Of a stretch of DNA of 64,000 nt, positions 57,690 to 64,000 are shown piece by piece. The number at the start of each line of letters is the position of its first letter. Positions within the stretch are counted from its first letter, which is position 1. Origin of the DNA: Clostridia bacterium (GTDB taxonomy: Bacteria; Bacillota; Clostridia; Peptostreptococcales; Anaerovoracaceae); contig CABJAP010000006.1 in the NCBI GenBank assembly GCA_902363595.1, forward strand, positions 186,001-250,000, given 5' to 3'. The notes beneath the pieces were generated by a model. It was not told where the DNA came from. It was given only the letters and a program-made list of their open reading frames with translations, and made no database searches. A program made the translations under genes and the position numbers.

Positions 57690-58796
57690 ATGGACAATTA
57701 TTGGAAATTATGGAAAAATGCAGACAAGGTCTTTATTGTCACTGCCATATGCTTTGCAATCCTAAGCATTACCATGATCACCAGCATCTCCTATAAAAAC
57801 GGGCAGGTGATCCTGCGGGACATTGTGATCCAAAGCATTGCCTACGGCCTTGGCTTTATTGCCGCTGCGGCGATGATCTTGTGCGATTACCGCAAATTCC
57901 AGGATTTCAGCAAAGCGCTGTACATCGGCTCCCTGCTGTTCCTGCTGACCGTCTACGTCCCCGGTCTGGGCATCGTCTCCAACGGCGCCCGCTCCTGGAT
58001 CAATCTGGGCTTCACCACCTTCCAGCCCTCGGAAATCGTGAAGATTTCCTTCACCATTCTGATGGCCAACTATTTTTCCAGAAATAAGGCCCAGCTCAGC
58101 CATCTGCGCGGAGTTACTTTAGCTGCTCTCTATGCGGCGCCCTTTATTTTCATCGTTGTCAAAGAGGATTTGGGCAGCGCTATCGTATACTGCTTTATAT
58201 GGGTCTTCATGATTTTTTTTGCCGGCATCGATCACAAAATTTTTGCCCGTTTTGCATTGCTTTTTTTATTGTCGCTGCCCATCGCTTACGGGTTGATGGC
58301 TCCTTACCAGAAACGGCGGATTGACGCTTTCCTGCATCCGGGCAATCTGGAACTGCCGGGGAACTACCATGTCTGGAATTCCAAGGTCGCCATCGGATCC
58401 GGTGGAGTTTTTGGCAAAGGACTTTTCGCAGGCACGCAAAAAGAACTGGATTTCCTTCCGGTTCAAAAATCAGACTTTATCTTTTCCGTGATCGTGGAAG
58501 AATTGGGGATGCTGGGCGGCGCGCTGGTAATCCTGCTCTTTGCCGTCCTCCTCTACCGAACGGCAAAAGTGGTCTACAGCGCGGCTGATCTTTACGGCGC
58601 CCTCTTAGCCATCGGCTTCTTAGGCATGTTTCTCTTTCAGGTCTTTGAAAACATCGCCATGACCATGGGCATCATGCCCGTTACCGGAGTAACCCTTCCC
58701 TTCATCAGTTACGGCGGTTCTTCTGTACTTTCGGGCATGGCGGCTCTAGGACTCATCATCAGCGTGGGAATCCGGGGCCGCAGTACGGGGCTGTGA
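57690..58796 (+). CDS. rodA: Rod-shape protein RodA (SEDS peptidoglycan polymerase)
   Basis: 368 residues with ten membrane helices. SEDS signatures: GIVSNGARSWINLGFTTFQP then SEIVKI, KEDLGSAIVYCF (with the catalytic Asp region W/K-x-D), and the C-terminal MGIMPVTGVTLPFISYGGSS. RodA polymerises glycan strands in the elongasome together with class B PBP2, which is encoded about 3 kb away on the other strand. Start ATG 57690 follows AAAGGGAATGG; an upstream GTG frame extension (57654) has no ribosome site. Convergent with minD, only 9 bp between stop codons. Confidence 0.94.
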   Translation: MDNYWKLWKNADKVFIVTAICFAILSITMITSISYKNGQVILRDIVIQSIAYGLGFIAAAAMILCDYRKFQDFSKALYIGSLLFLLTVYVPGLGIVSNGARSWINLGFTTFQPSEIVKISFTILMANYFSRNKAQLSHLRGVTLAALYAAPFIFIVVKEDLGSAIVYCFIWVFMIFFAGIDHKIFARFALLFLLSLPIAYGLMAPYQKRRIDAFLHPGNLELPGNYHVWNSKVAIGSGGVFGKGLFAGTQKELDFLPVQKSDFIFSVIVEELGMLGGALVILLFAVLLYRTAKVVYSAADLYGALLAIGFLGMFLFQVFENIAMTMGIMPVTGVTLPFISYGGSSVLSGMAALGLIISVGIRGRSTGL

Positions 58797-58805
58797 CCGT
58801 ATCGC

Positions 58806-59537
58806 TCAGACAGCGCTGATATCCGTCAGCCTACGGAGAATATTGCGGAAATTCTCCTCTATGTAGGTTCCTTCCTTTGAAACGATAGGAATTCCCCGAT
58901 TAGTAGAGATATAGATATTATCGTCAAACTGAATCAAACCAATCAAACGGCTGTTAAGAATTTCGGAAATTTCTTTCAAATCTGGAACTAAATGCTCTGC
59001 CATCAGATCGACTCTTACTTTATTAACAATGTAGCAGGTATCTTTGATACCTGCTTTTTGCAGATAGCGATTCAAAACGTCGGCATCTCTCACCGCAGCG
59101 ATGTCGGCTTCGGTAACCAGCAGCGCCCGGTCGGCTCCGGCCATGGAAATATCCAAGCCGCTGCCAATTCCAGCAGGGCAATCAATAAACACGTAGTCGA
59201 AGTCTTTCTTTAGTTTGCGGCACATGATCTCCATATGAAGGGGCGTAATATCGCGATTGTCTTTTCTTGGGCAGGCTGACATCAGATACAGATTTTCAAA
59301 ACGTCTGTCTCGGATCAGCGCCCTTTTGATTCTACAGATCCCGGAAAGTACATCCATAATATTATAAACGACTCGGTTTTCAAGCCCCAGATATAAATCC
59401 AGGTTCCGCATACCCATATCCATGTCAAGCAGAGCCACTTTATAGCCATGCTTAGCCAAAAGCGCTCCCAGATTGGCTGTCACCGCAGTTTTTCCGGTGC
59501 CTCCTTTACCTGATGCAACTAAAATTACTTCGCCCAT
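58806..59537 (-). CDS. minD: Septum site-determining protein MinD
   Basis: 243 residues. Deviant Walker A ASGKGGTGKTAVTANLG, Walker A' LDMDMGMRNLDLYLG (the NLDLYLGLE stretch is MinD-specific), Walker B FDYVFIDCPAGIGSG, and a C-terminal amphipathic helix (ENFRNILRRLTDI) for membrane binding. It positions division by recruiting MinC. Neither minC nor minE is next to it: the gene upstream is mrdA, 17 nt away, and downstream is convergent rodA. Start ATG 59537 follows GAGGAAGAA. Confidence 0.92.
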   Translation of the reverse strand: MGEVILVASGKGGTGKTAVTANLGALLAKHGYKVALLDMDMGMRNLDLYLGLENRVVYNIMDVLSGICRIKRALIRDRRFENLYLMSACPRKDNRDITPLHMEIMCRKLKKDFDYVFIDCPAGIGSGLDISMAGADRALLVTEADIAAVRDADVLNRYLQKAGIKDTCYIVNKVRVDLMAEHLVPDLKEISEILNSRLIGLIQFDDNIYISTNRGIPIVSKEGTYIEENFRNILRRLTDISAV

Positions 59538-59554
59538 TTCTTCCTCACTAACTT

Positions 59555-62086
59555 TTATTGTTCTTTTTGCTGAAAATACTTACCCATGACTTCCCTGGCA
59601 ACAGGACCGGCGTTGGCCGCCGTACCGCCTTGTGCAATCATAACTGCAACGGCAATCTTTGGATTGTCTGCCGGCGCCATGGTCACTACCCAGGCAAAAT
59701 TGTCATAGTTGGCCTTGTATCGATCGATCTTGGCTGCTGTCACCTTTCCGCCGCTCAAATTCATAACTGCCCGACGCACTGCTGTATGCCGCGAAGAATA
59801 AATGTCCGGGTAGGTCTCCATAAGACGCTTTTTCTCCTTTTGGATATCTGCCCAGCTGAGCGACGGCGCGATTGCGCCAAGATGGTTCTTAATATATTCT
59901 TCCTCGTCAACGGGGTTGATCTTACCTGATCTCTGCGCGGTTCCTGTTTTCCCTGCAACAGTCACAGGAAATCCCTTAAAGAGCCGGGTCAGACTTCCTC
60001 CGCTTCCATTGGCTACGCGCACCATGCCGCCGATGATTTCGTCAAAGTAGGAATCATCATCGACCTGCACCTTTTGCGGCGCATCCTTTTCTATTGTACC
60101 ACGTCCCTCAATCTTTTCAACCAAACTTATTTGATTTCGTACCCCTTTATTTCCCAGGGCAGCTACATAACCGGCCATTTGCAGAGGCGTATAGGAATTG
60201 ATGCCCTGACCGATGGCAATATTGAGCGCATCGCCGGTATTCCAAGTGGCTTGATTGATATAAGTGTATTTGCATAAATCCGCTAGAGCCGATACTTTTT
60301 TCTTTTGAACGCCTGCAAGCTGCCGCAGCTTATCTTCAAGCTGAGATTTTGTCAAGTCCTGGCCGATCCAGCTTGTAATCGTGCTTATTGTCTGATTGAG
60401 CCGGGAGCGGTCAGCTGCGGTAGATTTATCAAACCAGGATTCCGCTTCGGCAAGAAGAACGTTTTTCAGTGAATTGCGCAGACCGCTGATCTTTGATTCT
60501 TTTGAAGGCGTCTTTGTAACGGTCTCAGGGATTTCGATACCGGTGGGCTGTCCCAAACCATACTGAGCCGCATAGTCTAAAATTGTATCTATGGATATTT
60601 TTTTCTTATAACCTAAGCTGTTTCCAGTGTAAAAGTTTTTCCCCGTTGCAGCATCAAAGAAATAATAGTTGCAGGAAACTTCCAGAGCCTCTTGTAGATT
60701 CAGATATCCATGCTTTTTTCGGTTTAAGTTCCAGACCACGCATCCAAAAGAATTATTCCCAAGCTGAATATAACCATTGTCATAAAGGCGCTGCTTCGGA
60801 TTCAATCCGCATTGAAGTGCCGCTGTGGCAGTAACCATTTTAAATGTGGAGCCTGGCTGAACAGCACTCATTGTAGCCACATTGTACAATGGAGCCGGAG
60901 CAAGCGGATCCCTGGGGTTTTTGCTTTGCAGGGATTTCCAATCTTTGGTGGAAATTCCGCCTGCGAAGAGATTGGGATCAAAATCCGGGCAGCTGGCCAT
61001 AGCCAGAACATCGCCGGTTTTCACATCCAGGGCTACAACCGCACCTACTTGCGCGTTGGAAGCCCGCTTCATGGTATAATTGCCGTACTCACTGGTAAAG
61101 GTACCGCCCCGCTGCATAGCGTCAAGGGCCTGCTTCAACGATTTTTCAGCAGTTTTTTGTAATTCCAGGTCAATGGTCAAAGTTACGTCGTTTCCCTTCT
61201 TAGCCTCTGTTTGGCTGATGGTTTTGACCAAATTTCCACCGGCATCAACCTGAACCTTTTTTTCGCCGGCTGTGCCCTTCAGTACCTCTTCATACGCTTT
61301 TTCAATCCCGTCTTTTCCGATCAGATCCCAGCTCTGGTACCCCAGCTTTGTCACATATTGTTCCTTTTCGCTGTCCGAAATCTTTCCCAGATACCCAAGA
61401 ATGTGGGAGGCTGTTGTTCCTCCCGGATAGCTGCGGGAGACTTCCGAAAAGACTTCCACTCCAGGGTAGGCGTCGCTGTTTTCTTCCAATAGGGCTACCG
61501 AGCGGTCGCAGAGATTTCGTGCAACGGTCACCGGCATATACTTTTTATAGCCAAGCGCCGCCATTTCATTGCGCACTAGCAAAATCTTCCTTGCTTCTTT
61601 TGCAGAGAGGTTACTATCTATTTTAAAATAATTTCTTGCTTTTGAAAAGGCTTCCTTTGCATTTACTCCCTCTGATAGTCCCAATCGATTCAGCAGCTCT
61701 TTCTTATCAGCGCCTTTTTTAAAAGAAAAGTCACCGGATTCAGTTATTTTGATGGGAAAATTATCGATCATTTCATCGCCGTTCTTTTCCAGCAAGTTGG
61801 TTAAATCCAAAATTGATTGGTTGAGCTTTTCATCTGTCATATTACCTTTGCTCAATCGCACAGATATCGTATAGGTGTTACCCGCCAAAACCTTGCCGTT
61901 GCGGTCGAGAATCTCCCCCCTGGGCGCTGTTTCATAAATGGTCTTTGTACTCAGGTCTTCCGCAGCCTGGGACCAATCGTCTTTTTCAACTACGGTTAAG
62001 AGGAACAGACGGACCAGCAAGATACCCATCAATACCAGTACCAAGCTCACCAGCTGAATATATCGGGATCGAAACCATTTTATCAT
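59555..62086 (-). CDS. mrdA: Penicillin-binding protein 2 (class B, elongasome transpeptidase)
   Basis: 843 residues, long for this family. N-terminal membrane helix (YIQLVSLVLVLMGILLVRLF), PBP dimer domain (about 50-290), transpeptidase domain with SxxK in QPGSTFKMVT near residue 412, SxN in EVSCNYYF, and KTG in VAGKTGTAQRSG near 711. Two inserts, one within the dimer domain and one around IPETVTKTPSKESKISGLRN, account for the extra length. It crosslinks wall peptidoglycan with RodA. ATG 62086 overlaps the mreD stop (ATGA), so translation is coupled; minD follows 17 nt after. Confidence 0.94.
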   Translation of the reverse strand: MIKWFRSRYIQLVSLVLVLMGILLVRLFLLTVVEKDDWSQAAEDLSTKTIYETAPRGEILDRNGKVLAGNTYTISVRLSKGNMTDEKLNQSILDLTNLLEKNGDEMIDNFPIKITESGDFSFKKGADKKELLNRLGLSEGVNAKEAFSKARNYFKIDSNLSAKEARKILLVRNEMAALGYKKYMPVTVARNLCDRSVALLEENSDAYPGVEVFSEVSRSYPGGTTASHILGYLGKISDSEKEQYVTKLGYQSWDLIGKDGIEKAYEEVLKGTAGEKKVQVDAGGNLVKTISQTEAKKGNDVTLTIDLELQKTAEKSLKQALDAMQRGGTFTSEYGNYTMKRASNAQVGAVVALDVKTGDVLAMASCPDFDPNLFAGGISTKDWKSLQSKNPRDPLAPAPLYNVATMSAVQPGSTFKMVTATAALQCGLNPKQRLYDNGYIQLGNNSFGCVVWNLNRKKHGYLNLQEALEVSCNYYFFDAATGKNFYTGNSLGYKKKISIDTILDYAAQYGLGQPTGIEIPETVTKTPSKESKISGLRNSLKNVLLAEAESWFDKSTAADRSRLNQTISTITSWIGQDLTKSQLEDKLRQLAGVQKKKVSALADLCKYTYINQATWNTGDALNIAIGQGINSYTPLQMAGYVAALGNKGVRNQISLVEKIEGRGTIEKDAPQKVQVDDDSYFDEIIGGMVRVANGSGGSLTRLFKGFPVTVAGKTGTAQRSGKINPVDEEEYIKNHLGAIAPSLSWADIQKEKKRLMETYPDIYSSRHTAVRRAVMNLSGGKVTAAKIDRYKANYDNFAWVVTMAPADNPKIAVAVMIAQGGTAANAGPVAREVMGKYFQQKEQ

Positions 62087-62571
62087 ATTGAATACCTGCC
62101 TTCTGCGTTTTTTAGAAAAAGAAGATAAAGTAATGCCATCAGCACCAGATTATGAGCCGCATAAGCCGGCTGCAGCCGCAAGACTTGTAGGAACCCATAT
62201 GGAGCTCCAAGCAGGACCTGTCCAACCCAAAGAATCCCGCTGTACACCAGAGTGTCCGCGGCTGTAAGTCCTGCTAAAAAAATTGGATGTTCCAGGGCGA
62301 GGAACTTGCCTGCAAAGACTGCTGTGATTCCAATTATAAAAATCGCCGCTGGCGCCGGACCGGCATAAAGCGAGAAACACAGCTCCTGAAGAATGGATGT
62401 CAATACGCAAAGACCGATGATAGGAGCAGGCTCCCTGGCCTTGATGACCAGAATCAGGGTAATACAAAGGAGCAGGTTGGGACTGGCGCCTCCCAGAGGG
62501 ATCAGGCCCGCGGCCGTAGGCTGGAGAAAAAAAGCGGCCAGCAGCAGGACCACCGTTTGCAGCGGCTTCAT
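62083..62571 (-). CDS. mreD: Rod shape-determining protein MreD
   Basis: 162 residues, very hydrophobic, five or six membrane helices with few charged residues (KAREPAP and LKNAEGRYSI among them). Sequence identity to MreD families is always low, but size, topology and position between mreC and mrdA make the call safe. It is a membrane component of the elongation machinery. The start ATG overlaps the mreC stop as ATGA and its own stop overlaps the mrdA start the same way. Confidence 0.9.
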   Translation of the reverse strand: MKPLQTVVLLLAAFFLQPTAAGLIPLGGASPNLLLCITLILVIKAREPAPIIGLCVLTSILQELCFSLYAGPAPAAIFIIGITAVFAGKFLALEHPIFLAGLTAADTLVYSGILWVGQVLLGAPYGFLQVLRLQPAYAAHNLVLMALLYLLFLKNAEGRYSI

Positions 62572-63377
62572 AATATGACCGCCACCTTTCTCAATTTGAA
62601 AAATGATACTACGGGGTCTGCTTTGATTAAAACTCGCTGTGTACCGGTTTTCTTTTCCACTTCTGTTACTTTCCCAATTTTTAACCCTTTCGAATAGGTA
62701 CCAATACCGGAAGTCATCAGTGTATCACCCTTTTTTACCAATTCTCCCTCTTGCAAAAGATAACCGTTTAATCCCGTTCCATCGCTTTGAAGAACACCAG
62801 TTTGGCCGTCTTCTCCAGCTGCACGAAAACTGACCTTATTATTATTAGCCAGGATTGTCTCAACCTTGGCAGTTTTTTTAGCAACCTCGGCGATTTTTCC
62901 TACTAACCCGTCGCCGCTGATCACCGTGCATCCTGTCTGCAGCCCGTCTTCGCTACCTTTATTGATCGTAAAAACTCCTTCCCAATTGGAATAATTAACA
63001 GCAATCACATCCGCGGCCTGGATCTCTCCTTTTTTTGCAGCATCGTAATGAAAGATTCGTGAAAGCTCCTCCAGCTCTTGTTTTTCTTCCCTATCCAAAG
63101 CCAGCCGGGCATTTTCCTGCTTCAGCAGGTCCCTTTCTTCAATAAGCTGTTGGTTTTCAGCAGTAATCGCCTTGAAACGAAAAATGCCGCTGAATCCCCT
63201 TTTTATCCCATCCACCGCTTTTGCTGCCGGTTCTGCAACATAACCAGCCGCGTTCTGTAAGCGCTCTTTTATCCCTGTTTGACCATCTCCTGTTCGAAAC
63301 AAAGCTGCAATCAGAGCGAACGAAACGATTGCTGCCAAAATTCCTGCTATTATTTTTTTGTGCTCGCCAAACCACAT
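62568..63377 (-). CDS. mreC: Rod shape-determining protein MreC
   Basis: 269 residues. One N-terminal membrane helix (KIIAGILAAIVSFALIAALF), a coiled coil at about 68-110 (ENQQLIEERDLLKQENARLA) and two extracytoplasmic beta-barrel domains (VIAVNYSNWEGVFTINKGSE, then DGLQTGCTVISGDGLVGKIA and DTLMTSGIGTYSKGLKIGKV). MreC links cytoplasmic MreB to PBP2/RodA. The ribosome site AAAAGGCTGG is weak. radC lies 23 nt upstream, and the mreB gene often found between them is absent. Confidence 0.94.
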   Translation of the reverse strand: MWFGEHKKIIAGILAAIVSFALIAALFRTGDGQTGIKERLQNAAGYVAEPAAKAVDGIKRGFSGIFRFKAITAENQQLIEERDLLKQENARLALDREEKQELEELSRIFHYDAAKKGEIQAADVIAVNYSNWEGVFTINKGSEDGLQTGCTVISGDGLVGKIAEVAKKTAKVETILANNNKVSFRAAGEDGQTGVLQSDGTGLNGYLLQEGELVKKGDTLMTSGIGTYSKGLKIGKVTEVEKKTGTQRVLIKADPVVSFFKLRKVAVIL

Positions 63378-63400
63378 ATGCTACCAGCCTTTTTTTCAAT

Positions 63401-64000
63401 TTACATCAGCCCTTTGCTTTTTAGACTTATGTATGTACCATCGCCAATGATGATGTGATCCAATACTTTAATTCCCAATATATCGGCAGCTTTCACGAGT
63501 CTGGATGTGGTTTCCAAATCCTGTCTGCTAGGCTGCGGGTCTCCGCTGGGATGGTTATGTATAAACACCACTGAAGCAGCGCTGCGTTTCACTGCGTGAC
63601 AGAATACTTCTCTGGGGTGAATGAGGGTGGAACACAAATCACCGATGGAAATCTCTGTATGTTCCATAATCTGTCCTTTTGCATTGATCAATAAAACTTT
63701 AAAATGCTCCTTCTTATAGTATCTCATCTTTTCCATAAAAAGTTGCACGATATCATCAGGATTTGCAATTTCATTTTTAACTTTTCGCGGATGGGTCGCC
63801 ACCCGTTTACCTAGTTCAATCGCCGCTAATATCTGACAAGCCTTTGCTTTTCCCAAACCTTTCAGCTTGGACAATTCCTCGGGACTGCAGTTTTCCAGAA
63901 ACAAAAGTCCTCTTTCATCTAAGGTTAAAATTTCATGCGCGATTTCTAGCGCTGATTGAGACTTTGTACCGGTTCGCAGCAGAATGGCCAACAGTTCGGC
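63401..64000 (-). CDS. radC: RadC family JAB-domain protein, 5' end beyond window
   Basis: At least 200 residues. The frame is open to the window edge and begins (A)ELLAILLRTGTKSQSALEIA, which is internal to RadC (usual total about 225), so roughly 25 residues are missing. A helix-hairpin-helix (LSKLKGLGKAKACQILAAIE) is followed by the JAB/MPN metalloprotease-like core with HNHPSGDPQPSRQD and the DHIIIGDG ending. The original role in repair is doubtful; members are often tied to recombination or natural competence. It lies 23 nt before mreC and is likely in the same operon. Confidence 0.94.
   Translation of the reverse strand, partial: AELLAILLRTGTKSQSALEIAHEILTLDERGLLFLENCSPEELSKLKGLGKAKACQILAAIELGKRVATHPRKVKNEIANPDDIVQLFMEKMRYYKKEHFKVLLINAKGQIMEHTEISIGDLCSTLIHPREVFCHAVKRSAASVVFIHNHPSGDPQPSRQDLETTSRLVKAADILGIKVLDHIIIGDGTYISLKSKGLM

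Noticed and set aside
1..64000. CRISPR arrays, prophage, intact IS elements, rRNA genes
   Set aside because: No regularly spaced direct repeats, phage structural genes, transposase genes or rRNA sequence were seen anywhere in the window.

Overview
The window reads as chromosome of an anaerobic, spore-forming member of the Clostridia (Bacillota). The evidence is a complete spoIIAA-spoIIAB-sigF operon, anaerobic sulfite reductase genes, RNase Y, strong GGAGG ribosome sites, TTGACA/TATAAT promoters, and surface proteins with the Lys-rich Fn3-like tail common in gut Clostridia. A relative of Anaerovoracaceae (Family XIII) is my guess; nothing here fixes the genus. No phage, intact insertion sequence or CRISPR array was seen. 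Decay is visible: a collapsed vanW-vanG pair, a transporter stub beside a tRNA, and two copies of a small non-coding repeat, one with perfect 15-bp terminal inverted repeats.

Left part (1-11.4 kb). asrB (cut by the edge), asrA and an FNT channel of the hydrosulfide-channel type form one minus-strand operon. Upstream are a Crp/Fnr regulator, a 1,244-residue REC/HD-GYP/PAS/GGDEF/GAF protein, an Hpt protein and a Fic-fold protein with a destroyed active site, all on the same strand. A perfect GTGA-N6-TCAC palindrome sits at about -41.5 from the predicted start of the FNT-asr transcript. Next come mgtC with a structured leader, a BFD-like [2Fe-2S] protein, a cysteine-free MoaA-like protein, a phosphodiesterase and mutM.

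Middle part (11.5-30 kb). carAB is followed by a D-hydroxyacid dehydrogenase / D-serine dehydratase / thioesterase group, a Cys-cluster pentapeptide-repeat protein, DUF1330 and isoprenylcysteine-methyltransferase-like proteins, a LysR-controlled MFS transporter, tRNA-Arg, a QueG-like iron-sulfur protein, a ZIP transporter and a sirtuin. Two large secreted proteins sharing the same C-terminal module flank a small XRE regulator (27.4-34.8 kb).

Right part (35-64 kb). After a gene-poor 1.1-kb stretch holding the inverted-repeat element come an AIM24 protein, lipoproteins, two TetR/MFS efflux pairs with visible operators, tRNA-Thr, a deoxyinosine glycosylase, the spoIIA operon, thiI with its cysteine desulfurase, a cytidylate-kinase-like protein, and an APC permease/saccharopine-dehydrogenase-like pair divergent from an AraC regulator. 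Then come the van remnants, a flavodoxin-like reductase, rny, rodA, and the shape/division cluster radC-mreC-mreD-mrdA-minD. That cluster has no mreB, minC or minE.

Starts were chosen by Shine-Dalgarno spacing, and several differ from the longest open frame. Regulatory sites are pattern calls made by eye.
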